Positions 17,085-25,457 of a stretch of 64,000 nucleotides of DNA are shown in pieces; position 1 is the first letter of the stretch, and each line of letters starts with the position of its first letter. Both the position numbers and the translations under genes were made by a program. The notes beneath the pieces are model-generated. The model was not told the origin of the DNA, searched no databases, and saw only the letters and a program-made list of their open reading frames with translations. This DNA is from 40-80 sp040394775. GTDB taxonomy: Bacteria > Bacteroidota > Bacteroidia > Flavobacteriales_D > Crocinitomicaceae. The stretch is from the NCBI GenBank assembly GCA_040394775.1, contig JBEBRN010000001.1:1-64000 (forward strand). The letters run 5' to 3'.

Positions 17085-18983
17085 TTATCCTTTATATTTT
17101 AATTCCTTAATTGAATTAAAGAAGATAATTCCGTAACCAATAGCAAGCATTGCGTGAAATGGCACCATTCCAAGGTCTCCATATATTGTTCTATTAATTG
17201 CGGTAAAACCAAAGATTACCATGAAGACACCTTCGAAGATGGTTAGTAAGTTTATTTTCTTCTTGTCGTATTTATTCCCTTGAAAGTCAGACTTCGCATT
17301 AACGTTGAACTTTGGCGTTCTCACAAAAGAAGATTTAATCCCAAAATAACCTTCTAAAACAGCAACTGTATTGTTCAAGGTAAGTCCCATGATAACCGTC
17401 AAATATCTAAAGAATGTCCACGTATATGAGAAGAATGTTTTCACTTTTTTCTCCGTCTTATAACGATAACCTACCCAATAATAATAAAACAGTAGAACTG
17501 TACTTATGATAAAGAATGATCCAAATTGAATAATGTAATTTAAGTCTGCAAAACTATCTTTTACTTGCAATACAACTATACTTAACAATGACATGACCAT
17601 TATAGATAAAAATACAGAGGAATTGAAAAGATGAGAAAGTCCATGTAATTTATCCGAAAAACGAACATCTTTAGCGAACAATAAACGTTTCCACATTTTC
17701 TTGAAACACTCTGTTCCACCTTTCATCCATCGGTGTTGCTGATTTTTCAACGCAGAAACCGTAATAGGTAGTTCAGCAGGAGAAACAACATCTTCTAAGT
17801 ACTTGAATTTCCAACCTTTCATTTGTGCACGGTAAGACAAATCTAGATCTTCTGTCAAGGTATCGTGTTCCCAACCTCCAGCGCTATAAATAGTTTCTTT
17901 TCTCCATATACCTGCCGTTCCATTAAAGTTAATAAAATGGCCAGCTGCAGTTCTTCCTGTTTGTTCTACAGAAAAGTGGCCATCTAAACCAAACCCTTGT
18001 AATTCAGTTAATAAGGAATAATCTTTATTAATATGTCCCCAACGTGTTTGAACAACACCAATTTTTGAATTTTCAAAATACGGAATCGTTTTTTTCAAAA
18101 AGTCTTTGTCTGGCATAAAGTCAGCATCAAAAATAGCAATAAACTCTCCTTCTACTGCGCCCATTGCAGCGTCAAGCGCTCCTGCTTTATAACCTGTTCT
18201 ATCGGTACGGTGAATGTGTTTAATATTAACTCCTGTAGCTGCAATTTCAGCTACTTTATTGGCGATTAATTCTTTCGTCTCATCGGTAGAATCATCCAAC
18301 ACCTGAATTTCAAATTTATCACGAGGATATTCGATTTTTGCCGTTTCTTCAATAATTCGCTCAGCCACATACATTTCATTGTACATCGGCAACTGAATCG
18401 TTACTTTTGGCGCAAAGTGACCATCAAATTCAATAGCCTTTTCTGGGCTCTTTTTCTTTTTGCTTCTTGCATAAGTTACCGCTAGAGAAAATTGTATAAG
18501 TGCGTATAGGAAGATTAAAATCAAACATGCTGCATAGATTCCTAAAGCAATTCTAGCAACAAGGTGAGAAGTTGGATGATGATAAGATACGTTTCCCTCT
18601 TTATCTACTTTACGTTCTACTTTTCCCCAATCAAACATCCAAGTAACATTCTTGGATAATTCAAATTTCATGATGGGCGTATGAGTTGGCGTTATCTCGA
18701 AGTCAAACTTCTTATAATGAAACTCTTGGTTGTCAACTGTTAATGTGTATTTGCCATACGGGATATCCTTAAAAACATAGTTCCCTTTTGAATCGGAAAT
18801 GGCTTTTGCTGTAAAAACTTGAGCCGTGTCATTTAACGAAATTGTCATTGGTACATCTTTCATCCCTCGATGTGTACTCATACTAACAACGCTACCTTTT
18901 AAAGAAGGGGCATTTTCGGCTATCGAGAAATTAGAAAAAACTGCTATAAACAGAAGTAAAAGAAGACCTTTTTTAGTAGTCAT
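17085..18983 (-). CDS. Membrane GT2 glycosyltransferase with exported N-terminal domain
   Basis: This 632-residue protein joins two parts. Residues 1-22 look like a signal peptide or first membrane anchor. Residues 25-112 form a carboxypeptidase-regulatory/CNA-B-type beta sandwich with ISDSKGNYVFKDIPYGKYTL. A transmembrane helix at about 146-170 leads to a cytosolic family 2 glycosyltransferase of the cellulose-synthase-like kind: QLPMYNE, LDDSTDET, DADF (D286/D288), the TED acceptor motif and QQHRW. Four or more membrane spans follow. It probably makes or exports a polysaccharide from a nucleotide sugar, but substrate and product are not readable. Usual bacterial relatives lack the N-terminal domain. 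A TATCTTTG box lies 31 bp upstream. Confidence 0.85.
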   Translation of the reverse strand: MTTKKGLLLLLFIAVFSNFSIAENAPSLKGSVVSMSTHRGMKDVPMTISLNDTAQVFTAKAISDSKGNYVFKDIPYGKYTLTVDNQEFHYKKFDFEITPTHTPIMKFELSKNVTWMFDWGKVERKVDKEGNVSYHHPTSHLVARIALGIYAACLILIFLYALIQFSLAVTYARSKKKKSPEKAIEFDGHFAPKVTIQLPMYNEMYVAERIIEETAKIEYPRDKFEIQVLDDSTDETKELIANKVAEIAATGVNIKHIHRTDRTGYKAGALDAAMGAVEGEFIAIFDADFMPDKDFLKKTIPYFENSKIGVVQTRWGHINKDYSLLTELQGFGLDGHFSVEQTGRTAAGHFINFNGTAGIWRKETIYSAGGWEHDTLTEDLDLSYRAQMKGWKFKYLEDVVSPAELPITVSALKNQQHRWMKGGTECFKKMWKRLLFAKDVRFSDKLHGLSHLFNSSVFLSIMVMSLLSIVVLQVKDSFADLNYIIQFGSFFIISTVLLFYYYWVGYRYKTEKKVKTFFSYTWTFFRYLTVIMGLTLNNTVAVLEGYFGIKSSFVRTPKFNVNAKSDFQGNKYDKKKINLLTIFEGVFMVIFGFTAINRTIYGDLGMVPFHAMLAIGYGIIFFNSIKELKYKG

Positions 18984-19013
18984 TTTTCGTTAAGAATTAA
19001 TAGAAATAAAGAG

Positions 19014-19021
19014 CAAAGATA
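19014..19021 (-). promoter_or_regulatory. Candidate -7 box of the glycosyltransferase gene
   Basis: The minus strand reads TATCTTTG, an exact match to the Bacteroidota -7 consensus TAnnTTTG, 31 bp before the GT2 start codon. No TTG is visible at the usual upstream distance, so this rests on the -7 box alone. Confidence 0.45.
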
Positions 19022-19065
19022 AATTGAAAATATTTGAAATCATGATAGTAGTAAAAAAAATATTT

Positions 19066-19779
19066 TTATTGATAGATTTTTTCAATAATATTCTCAAAAT
19101 TTGTGGCGAATGGTTGCTCTAAAAGAAGGAGCTTTTTAGTACTTGAGTCTACGTAAAAAATACATTTTGATTGCTTTAACAAATAGTCAATGTCATGTGA
19201 AACAATAGCAATACCCATTTTCTTTTCACGGCTTAACTCTTCTACTAAATTGAAAATACGTTTTTTATTATAGTAATCTAGAAATGCAGTTGGTTCATCC
19301 AGTAATAAATAGTCTACTTCTTGCACTAACGCTCGTCCAATGGATATAAGCTGCTGCTGACCATCGCTTAATTGGTGCATAAATTTAAAACGTATATCGT
19401 TAATCTCTAATAGTTGGATAACATCCTCTAGGCGCTTTTTATCTTCTACATTAAAACCTGAAAATGGACTACCGTATGGATAGCGCCCCATTAACAAAAA
19501 ATCTTCTACGGATGTAAAATTATTCAAAGTAACTTTGGAAGGTACATACGCAATTTTTTGAGCTAATTCTTTTTGTTTTAATTTTTGTTTTAAAATACGA
19601 TCAATGATAATTCCCTCTGTTTTATCTTCAAAATTGATAATTGATTTTAAAAAAGTAGATTTTCCCACTCCATTTTTACCAATTAGATAATAGACATTTC
19701 CTTTTTCAATGGAAAAATTCTCCACTTCAAACAAAAAATGATTGTCAACACTTACTTTATAGTGATTAAATTGAATCAT
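19066..19779 (-). CDS. ABC importer ATPase, iron-chelate/cobalamin type
   Basis: This is the ATP-binding subunit of an uptake transporter of the FecCDE/BtuCD kind. It has Walker A GKNGVGKS, the ABC signature variant LSDGQQQ, Walker B YLLLDEPT and the switch histidine in IVSHD. I start at MIQFNHYKV (19779) because this gives a 4-bp ATGA overlap with the permease stop and removes eight non-family residues; the length is then 237. It is the third gene after the binding protein and permease. Substrate class (siderophore-iron, haem or cobalamin) is not determined by the sequence. Confidence 0.92.
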   Translation of the reverse strand: MIQFNHYKVSVDNHFLFEVENFSIEKGNVYYLIGKNGVGKSTFLKSIINFEDKTEGIIIDRILKQKLKQKELAQKIAYVPSKVTLNNFTSVEDFLLMGRYPYGSPFSGFNVEDKKRLEDVIQLLEINDIRFKFMHQLSDGQQQLISIGRALVQEVDYLLLDEPTAFLDYYNKKRIFNLVEELSREKKMGIAIVSHDIDYLLKQSKCIFYVDSSTKKLLLLEQPFATNFENIIEKIYQ

Positions 19780-20720
19780 TTTAGTTGTTTTAAAATTATC
19801 CAAATGATAAATGGAGCTCCAAAAAGCGCCGTCATTGAGTTGATGGGTAAAATAAAGTAATTATCTAACAATAAAATCAATCCATCACAGAGTAATAGCA
19901 GTGCGGGTCCAAAAATTAAACAGCCAACTAATAATTTCATGCTATTCGTCGTGTTGAGTAGTATTCGTACCATATTAGGAACCGCTATCCCAATAAATGA
20001 AATAGGTCCACAAAAAGCAGTAGTAACGGCAACAGCTATTGCAGTAATACCAATGATAAACCACCTTAGTCGTCGAATATTTACACCTAAGTGAGTCGCG
20101 AACTCTTCTCCTTGTGAATATACTGTCAGATCTTTACTAATGTATATTGAGAACAGAATAACAACCACAGCAGCAAAGGCAAACCAATACAATTCACTGG
20201 TATTCACTTGTTGTAATGAGCCCATTCCCCACAAAATAAAGTATTTTAACCTCGCTTCTTGTGCATAAACTTGTAAAATATCAATAAAGGCAACCGTAAA
20301 ACTACTCAACATGATACCTACCAGTAATAAAGAAATAGACGATTTGACAAAGCGCATCGAAAAAATGAGGAGCAAGGTATAGATAAAGGCACCAATCAAA
20401 GCAGATACAGACGTGCCTAGAGAGCCAACACCTAGAATAACAGCTAACGCAACACCTAAGCTAGCACCAGAGCTAATTCCGAGAATAGAAGGGCCTGCTA
20501 AAGGATTCGAAAACAATATCTGTAACAGTAATCCAGAAACGGCGAGTAATAACCCACAAAACAATGTTGCTAGACTTCTTGGTATTCTTATCGAATGTAG
20601 AATAACATCATCACTGAAAAAGGAGAAGTTCCACTCCCAAGCCATTAGATGTAGCAAGAAAAGGAATGTTAACAAACCCATTCCAAAGACAAGCCAATAT
20701 TTACTTTTTGTGTTATTCAA
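19776..20720 (-). CDS. FecCD/BtuC-family ABC permease
   Basis: This 314-residue, highly hydrophobic protein has about nine or ten transmembrane segments and belongs to the FecCD permease family, which forms the channel of metal-chelate and vitamin B12 importers. Family blocks include IRIPRSLATLFCGLLLAVSG near residue 45, NPLAGPSILGISSGA near residue 72 and GPISFIGIAVPNMVR near residue 237. The last is the cytoplasmic loop that contacts the ATPase. It begins 1 bp after the binding-protein stop and overlaps the ATPase start by 4 bp, so the three are translated together. The protein is slightly short at its N-terminus but complete. Confidence 0.93.
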   Translation of the reverse strand: MNNTKSKYWLVFGMGLLTFLFLLHLMAWEWNFSFFSDDVILHSIRIPRSLATLFCGLLLAVSGLLLQILFSNPLAGPSILGISSGASLGVALAVILGVGSLGTSVSALIGAFIYTLLLIFSMRFVKSSISLLLVGIMLSSFTVAFIDILQVYAQEARLKYFILWGMGSLQQVNTSELYWFAFAAVVVILFSIYISKDLTVYSQGEEFATHLGVNIRRLRWFIIGITAIAVAVTTAFCGPISFIGIAVPNMVRILLNTTNSMKLLVGCLIFGPALLLLCDGLILLLDNYFILPINSMTALFGAPFIIWIILKQLK

Positions 20721-20721
20721 A

Positions 20722-21798
20722 TTATCTCACTTTATCGTAAAAATATAAATCCTTTGGTGTATCTGACGAAAAAATAGAATTTAAATCTTTTAGTAAAACA
20801 TGAGGTTTAACTGGTGCTTCTTCAAAATACTTGATAGCATTCTTTGTAAAAGTATACATTCTTCCCGTTTTAAAAGCGTTCATGTTTTGATATCCTTCAT
20901 AAGCTGATAGCAATTCTTTTTGAGTCGATTCAGCACTATTTATCCATATTGTTGCACCAGCGTAGTTTGAATATATCTGTTCAAAAGTAAAAGCTTTAGC
21001 TCCTGTAGATTGGTCGACTTTAAGCACATAATCACCACCTGCATCAGCAATAAACTTAGCCATGTAGGAATTCCCTCCGGGTAAATACCAAACATCCTGA
21101 AACATCGAATTAGCGAGTACTTTTGGTTTTATTAAAGAAGAAGATGTCACTTCATTTTTAACCTTAAGATAATTGCTCTCAATCTCGTTGAAATCTTTTA
21201 CTGCTTTATCAAAACATCCAAAAACAACTCCGTATAATTTTAACCATTCTGCTTTTCCTAGTGGATCTTGTTCTTTCCATTCTAAAAGAGGAATAGCTAA
21301 AATATTTAACTGTTTTAATTTTTGGTCAATTGGATTTAGTTGAGCGGTAAAAAGGCTATAAAACAGAAGGTTTACCCCATCTCGATGAAGTTTCTCAGGA
21401 TTAACCAATGAATAATCAATGTACTCTTTTAGTTTTCTATTATCTTTTAATAGTAGAAGTTCTGAATTGTAAATCGAGTTTAGTTTTTCAACACCGACAA
21501 CAGTTTTAAGCTCATTCAATACGTCTAAATAACCTATCACTGATGAGGAAAAAACGGCAGTTCGGTATTTTACATTCTGTTCTTTAGAGAAAAAATACGA
21601 CGTGATTATTGATTTGTCCTCTGTGCTGATGAGGTCAATTTTATAGGTTTGATTATTTTCTGACAGTAAAAATGACGTAGCATATTTTAATGGAATACTA
21701 TGAAAACTAGTTTCAACACTTTTACTTTTGTGCGTTTCTTTACAAGAGTTAGATAAAAACAAAAATGATACAAATACGATAAGATATTGTAATTTCAT
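20722..21798 (-). CDS. Lipoprotein substrate-binding protein of the ABC importer
   Basis: The product (358 residues from the chosen start) is the BtuF/FepB-type periplasmic binding protein of the importer encoded by the next two genes. I chose MKLQYLIVF (start 21798) because a signal peptide and lipobox FLSNSC follow immediately; the 22 upstream codons would bury the signal. The two-lobed fold is suggested by SSVIGYLDVLNEL, VNPEKLHRDGVNLLFYSL and the C-terminal TGRMYTFTKNAIKYFEEAPVKPHVLLKDL, which I recall in Bacteroidota iron-type binding proteins. A TACTTTTG box lies 42 bp upstream inside a sequence block shared with the promoter at 47165. Ligand unknown; ferric chelate or cobamide are the family options. 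Confidence 0.88.
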   Translation of the reverse strand: MKLQYLIVFVSFLFLSNSCKETHKSKSVETSFHSIPLKYATSFLLSENNQTYKIDLISTEDKSIITSYFFSKEQNVKYRTAVFSSSVIGYLDVLNELKTVVGVEKLNSIYNSELLLLKDNRKLKEYIDYSLVNPEKLHRDGVNLLFYSLFTAQLNPIDQKLKQLNILAIPLLEWKEQDPLGKAEWLKLYGVVFGCFDKAVKDFNEIESNYLKVKNEVTSSSLIKPKVLANSMFQDVWYLPGGNSYMAKFIADAGGDYVLKVDQSTGAKAFTFEQIYSNYAGATIWINSAESTQKELLSAYEGYQNMNAFKTGRMYTFTKNAIKYFEEAPVKPHVLLKDLNSIFSSDTPKDLYFYDKVR

Positions 21799-21831
21799 AA
21801 CGATATAATCTGACTTCAAAATAAGAATTTG

Positions 21832-21857
21832 ACTCGTTTCAAAAGTACCATTAATTT
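21832..21857 (-). promoter_or_regulatory. Promoter block A, shared with 47165-47190
   Basis: The minus strand contains the -7 box TACTTTTG (21840-21847) 42 bp before the binding-protein start. The surrounding 26 bp match 47165-47190 at 23 positions. On the plus strand both read ACTCGT, two differing bases, CAAA, one differing base, then GTACCATTAATTT. Conservation beyond the -7 box suggests a shared regulator or a specialised promoter. Confidence 0.6.
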
Positions 21858-21947
21858 TGGTCAATTAGAATATTCCTCATCTAAAAATACCATTAAAAAG
21901 GTGTTTTAGTCATTCCTCAACAAACTATAAGGAAAAAAATAAAGCAT

Positions 21948-21976
21948 AAAAAAAGGGTTGCTTTCGCAACCCTTTT
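21948..21976 (-). terminator. Terminator after the T9SS cargo gene
   Basis: On the minus strand AAAAGGGTTGC, a short loop and GCAACCCTTTT are followed by more T residues. The 11-bp stem with U tract lies 20 bp past the stop at 21996 and isolates this gene from the ABC importer operon. Confidence 0.9.
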
Positions 21977-21995
21977 CAATATTAAGAAGTGTTTA

Positions 21996-23906
21996 TTATC
22001 TAATCACTAATTTCTTTGTAACTGTAGAGCTGTTAGCGTTAATAACTACTTGGTATACACCAGCGTTAAAATCACTTGTATTTAATTCTACTTTATTGTT
22101 ACCTGCTGTTTGATTAGCAAAAGTGTTTGTGTAAACAGTTCTTCCGCTTAAATCAACAACTGAAACTGTAACATTTCCGTCAAAAGCTGTATTGTAATCT
22201 ACTACTGCAGCATCTTTAGCTGGGTTTGGATAGATATTCACTTTTAAAGATTCGTTTAAGTTAGATGTAGAAACTAAACCTGGCGTAAAGTTCATACGTA
22301 CCATTGGTGTTCCACCAGTACCTGCGATATACCACTGAGTAGTACTTCCTGAAGCATAATAAGCTAAAGAAGAACCTCTTAATGACTCACCAGAAAATCC
22401 TATAACCATGTCATAAACATTCGCACCTGTATTTCCTGAACCATATGTTTCAACAGTTGCAAGATAAGTTGCATCTTGGTATAATTGAACAGGCTCTTCA
22501 AATACTAATGTAATCCATTTATTATTATCAGTTGCAAAAATTCCGTAATTCTCTGTTCTTGCAAGAATTGGATTATCGCCAGCACCTTGATATTCACGAA
22601 CAGCTCCATAAATTTCATTTCCTACAGTGCTCTTAACATTTCCAGAAGCATATAAGAAGATGTCAATACCTGTTACTTCAGCATCAGCATACATGTCAAA
22701 AACGTTTCCAACACGGTATTCTAAATTTTCGTTTTCGTAATCATATTCGCTAGGAGTTCCTCCTAAGTCTAATGCGTAGATATCCCCTCCAAAGTCTAAA
22801 GAGAAGGAATAACTAGATGTGTCATTTTCAGGCACCTCATCTGTTCCATCAAAGTAAGCTCCGAAATCAGAAACTTTATAAGTTCCCAAATCTGTTAAAT
22901 TAAAAGAGTGAACAATTGAATCCACTAAGTAAGAAGCTAAAAGTGGATTTCCTGCAAGAGTATCAATACTTTCACCTGTTGGTGTTGTCATTTTTACATA
23001 ACTCATTACATCAGTCAAAGTATCAATACCATTGTTTAATGCTGAATTTAATACTGCTACTTCATGACCTTGTGCAGCTGGAACTTTAGAATATCTAACA
23101 CCTGCTGAAGTTACTAAAGGCTCTTGAAGTTTTAAATCAGAACTATAATTCTCCACAACATCAATATCATCAATCATCCAACCCATAGCTAACCAAGCCA
23201 TAGGATTTGTTGCAGTAGGGCCAGTAATACGAGATGTAAATTTAAAACGAAATTGAATAGACGTTGTTGCAGCTGGAAGACCTGCTAAACCTAAGTTTGC
23301 CTCAACTAGTTCAGGATTAGCATATGCTTCTTGTGTTTTTCTGTCATTATTTGAGAAAACCTCAATCCAGTTACTACCATCTACTGATACCTCCATTGTC
23401 TGGCTATCATTAAATAACGCTCCGTATTGTAAGAAACGAACTGTTACATTTGGGTTTGGTACTGTAATAGAAGGAGATGTTGCCGTATAAATTACGTCTA
23501 TAGGTGAATCTGAAGTTTGATTAGATCCTGAGATAATAATCTTACCATTTACTACTTCTAAGAAATTACCTCCAGAAGTAGAAAGAATTTTTTTCGTAAT
23601 AATATTATATTGGGTAGCCCATGATCTAGTAGTCGTAACAGTATCCCAACCAGTGTTGGCTGCTGTTTGACCTTGGTTGTCGAATACCCACCCATTTGCA
23701 TTTGTGAAGTCTTCTGACCAAATTACATCTCCACCAGCTTTAGCTGTAAAATTGTTGTTGTCCTTTGAAAAATTATAATAACTACCCATGTCTTTAACTG
23801 TCAGAATGGGTCTATTTTCAAGTTTCAAAGAATGCTTATTTGCTACTTGAGCAGTTGCACCAAATGCAAACGTAAACCCAAGTACTAAAAGTAAATTCTT
23901 TTTCAT
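21996..23906 (-). CDS. T9SS cargo protein with type A sorting domain
   Basis: This 636-residue protein has a Sec signal peptide (about 1-19, ending in ATAQ) and a C-terminal sorting tail (about 560-636) with VNIYPNPAKD, VVDLSGRTVYT, FNAGVYQVVI and the final KKLVIR. That is the type A sorting signal recognised by type IX secretion. After the signal, the region around residues 65-250 (WSEDFTNANGWVFDN, the GWMIDDIDVVE end) resembles the cleaved-adhesin / jelly-roll modules common on surface proteins. The centre is Asp/Ser/Thr-rich. It should pass through SprA and be anchored or released at the cell surface, possibly as an adhesin. It is monocistronic, with a TATATTTG box upstream and a strong terminator. 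Confidence 0.9.
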   Translation of the reverse strand: MKKNLLLVLGFTFAFGATAQVANKHSLKLENRPILTVKDMGSYYNFSKDNNNFTAKAGGDVIWSEDFTNANGWVFDNQGQTAANTGWDTVTTTRSWATQYNIITKKILSTSGGNFLEVVNGKIIISGSNQTSDSPIDVIYTATSPSITVPNPNVTVRFLQYGALFNDSQTMEVSVDGSNWIEVFSNNDRKTQEAYANPELVEANLGLAGLPAATTSIQFRFKFTSRITGPTATNPMAWLAMGWMIDDIDVVENYSSDLKLQEPLVTSAGVRYSKVPAAQGHEVAVLNSALNNGIDTLTDVMSYVKMTTPTGESIDTLAGNPLLASYLVDSIVHSFNLTDLGTYKVSDFGAYFDGTDEVPENDTSSYSFSLDFGGDIYALDLGGTPSEYDYENENLEYRVGNVFDMYADAEVTGIDIFLYASGNVKSTVGNEIYGAVREYQGAGDNPILARTENYGIFATDNNKWITLVFEEPVQLYQDATYLATVETYGSGNTGANVYDMVIGFSGESLRGSSLAYYASGSTTQWYIAGTGGTPMVRMNFTPGLVSTSNLNESLKVNIYPNPAKDAAVVDYNTAFDGNVTVSVVDLSGRTVYTNTFANQTAGNNKVELNTSDFNAGVYQVVINANSSTVTKKLVIR

Positions 23907-23932
23907 AAATGATTAATTTTAAGTATGAATTA

Positions 23933-23940
23933 CAAATATA
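23933..23940 (-). promoter_or_regulatory. Candidate -7 box of the T9SS cargo gene
   Basis: The minus strand reads TATATTTG, matching TAnnTTTG, 27 bp before the start codon of the cargo gene. No clear TTG element stands at the usual spacing. Confidence 0.45.
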
Positions 23941-23999
23941 GGTTAAAAAAATTTGAAAAGATAAAGTCTTATCGTGCTAATTAGGCATTTAACAATATT

Positions 24000-24659
24000 T
24001 TATTTCTTTATCAACGTTTTATAACGGATAAAAATCCAAATTACAGCTATAGAAATAGCACCGTCGGCAATGTTCCAAACAGCAGGAAAAACCTCTTGTC
24101 CTCCTAAATACGGAACCCAATTTGGCCATGTTAAATTAAACTGAAACATATCCACAACGTTACCCATCAAAAATCCTTGGGGACGTACTTCTACTTTACC
24201 AAAGAATTGGCAGTCGTTAAAAATCCCAGAACCTTCTTGGAAATTATAGTAATAGCAAGGATCGAAGGTAAATATAAAATCATAAAACATAGAGTCCACT
24301 AAGTTGCCAAGTGCTCCACTTAATACCAAACCTCCAACAATCACAAATTCAGTGCTGACACCTTCCTTGATTCTTTTTAATACATAGAAAATGATAGCAA
24401 TAATAGCTCCAATTCGTAAGAGACTCAATGTTAATTTTGGCCAAATACCAGCCCCAAATGTCGTTCCGAAGGCCATTCCTGGGTTTTCGACATATACCAT
24501 CCTGAACCATTCCCCGAAAATATTTATCGGTGTATTATCGAATGAGCTTTTTACCCAAATTTTGATAACTTGGTCTATTAACAAAATAAGGGCTACTAAA
24601 GCCCCTATTAGGATATAATGTTTCTTATGATTATTTGTTCTTAGCATTTTTTGCTTCAA
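24000..24659 (-). CDS. lspA: Lipoprotein signal peptidase II
   Basis: This 219-residue membrane protein is LspA, the aspartyl protease that removes signal peptides from diacylated prolipoproteins. Four hydrophobic segments and the family motifs are present: IDQVIKIW near residue 28, VENPGMAFG near 57, GALGNLVDSM near 115 with the first catalytic Asp, and FNLTWPNW...VWNIADGAIS near 170-200 with the second Asp. The insertion between the catalytic segments (about residues 120-165) makes it longer than the roughly 165-residue proteobacterial enzyme, as I recall for Bacteroidota forms. It overlaps the end of the DksA-like gene by 29 bp (17 bp if the second Met is used) and is co-transcribed with it. 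Its substrates would include the many lipoproteins in this window. Confidence 0.95.
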   Translation of the reverse strand: MKQKMLRTNNHKKHYILIGALVALILLIDQVIKIWVKSSFDNTPINIFGEWFRMVYVENPGMAFGTTFGAGIWPKLTLSLLRIGAIIAIIFYVLKRIKEGVSTEFVIVGGLVLSGALGNLVDSMFYDFIFTFDPCYYYNFQEGSGIFNDCQFFGKVEVRPQGFLMGNVVDMFQFNLTWPNWVPYLGGQEVFPAVWNIADGAISIAVIWIFIRYKTLIKK

Positions 24660-25011
24660 TACTTAATGTCGCATGAGGAACCAACTTCAATCTTTCTTTA
24701 GATATAAGTTTACCTGTTTCTCGACAAATTCCGTAGGTCTTATTTTCAATTCTGATGAGCGCCATTCTTAAGTTTTCAATAAACTTTTGTTGTCTTGCGC
24801 TTAATTGTGCCACCTCTTCTCTAGAAAGCGTGTCAGAACCATCTTCCATCATATTGAATGTGCGGCCTGTATCGTCTGTTCCGTGATTGTTGTTGGACAA
24901 GGAATTTTTGAGTAAATCGTAGTCGTTCTGAGCACCTTGTAATTTGTCCAAAATTAACTGCTTAAACTCCTCTAACTCTTGATCTGAATATCTCGTTTTT
25001 TCGGTTGACAT
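24631..25011 (-). CDS. DksA/TraR-like protein with reduced zinc finger
   Basis: The product (126 residues from MSTEKTRYSD) has the coiled-coil plus C-terminal domain layout of DksA/TraR proteins, which bind RNA polymerase through its secondary channel. The C-terminal block YGICRETGKLISKERLKLVPHA is family-like but has a single cysteine, so the usual four-cysteine zinc site is absent. I recall the same reduced form in other flavobacterial homologues. I use the start at 25011 because the putative -7 box at 25036-25043 would otherwise fall inside the gene. The gene overlaps lspA. Transcriptional control in response to stress is inferred from the family. Confidence 0.85.
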   Translation of the reverse strand: MSTEKTRYSDQELEEFKQLILDKLQGAQNDYDLLKNSLSNNNHGTDDTGRTFNMMEDGSDTLSREEVAQLSARQQKFIENLRMALIRIENKTYGICRETGKLISKERLKLVPHATLSIEAKNAKNK

Positions 25012-25035
25012 AAGCTTATTATTTTTAAATGTTCG

Positions 25036-25043
25036 CAAATATA
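25036..25043 (-). promoter_or_regulatory. Candidate -7 box of the dksA-like/lspA operon
   Basis: The minus strand reads TATATTTG (TAnnTTTG), 24 bp before the ATG at 25011. It favours that start over the longer frame opening at 25038. No TTG is visible at the expected upstream distance. Confidence 0.45.
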
Positions 25044-25102
25044 AATTAATTTTCCGTAGTTTCGTTTCACTATATAAAACGGGACTATTTTATTAATTGG
25101 CG

Positions 25103-25453
25103 ATGAATATAAACAAAATTTTTTACCTAGGAACATGTTCTACTTGTAAAGAGATATTAAAATCAATTAAAGATCTTTCGGCATTTGAACTTATTGATAT
25201 TAAAAAGCAAGCAATAACCCTTGAAGAACTAGATAAATTATACAATCAAACAGCTTCTTACGAAGCACTTTTCTCTAAAAAATCTAGGAGTTATTCTGCT
25301 GTTAAGGATACTGTTAAAAAAGATGAAGATTATAAAGATTTAATCCTTAGTGATTATACATTTTTAAAACGTCCTGTGATTCAATTTGGAGACACGTTGT
25401 TTATTGGAAATGACGCCAAGACAAAAGAAAATATCAGAAAAACATTAGGTTGA
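25103..25453 (+). CDS. ArsC/Spx-family thioredoxin-fold protein
   Basis: The product (116 residues from the ATG at 25103; the longer frame uses a TTG two codons earlier) belongs to the ArsC/Spx/YffB superfamily. The N-terminal strand is followed by the redox motif GTCSTCKEI (CxxC at about 11-14). The helical middle contains the lysine-rich SKKSRSYSAV, and the C-terminal part has the cis-proline block LKRPVIQFGDTLFIG. True arsenate reductases use one N-terminal cysteine and an Arg-rich site; here the CxxC and weak Arg set suggest a general thiol oxidoreductase instead. It is a single gene, divergent from the dksA-like operon and convergent with hutI. Confidence 0.82.
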   Translation: MNINKIFYLGTCSTCKEILKSIKDLSAFELIDIKKQAITLEELDKLYNQTASYEALFSKKSRSYSAVKDTVKKDEDYKDLILSDYTFLKRPVIQFGDTLFIGNDAKTKENIRKTLG

Positions 25454-25457
25454 AATT

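Noticed and set aside
21799..21995. Possible cobalamin riboswitch before the BtuCDF-like importer
   Set aside because: The spacer is AT-rich with no B12-box-like motif and too short beyond the promoter; only a -7 box and the shared block are visible.
25103..25453. True arsenate reductase call for the thioredoxin-fold gene
   Set aside because: No arsenic-resistance neighbours, and CxxC at the active site with few catalytic arginines argues for a general Spx/ArsC-like oxidoreductase.
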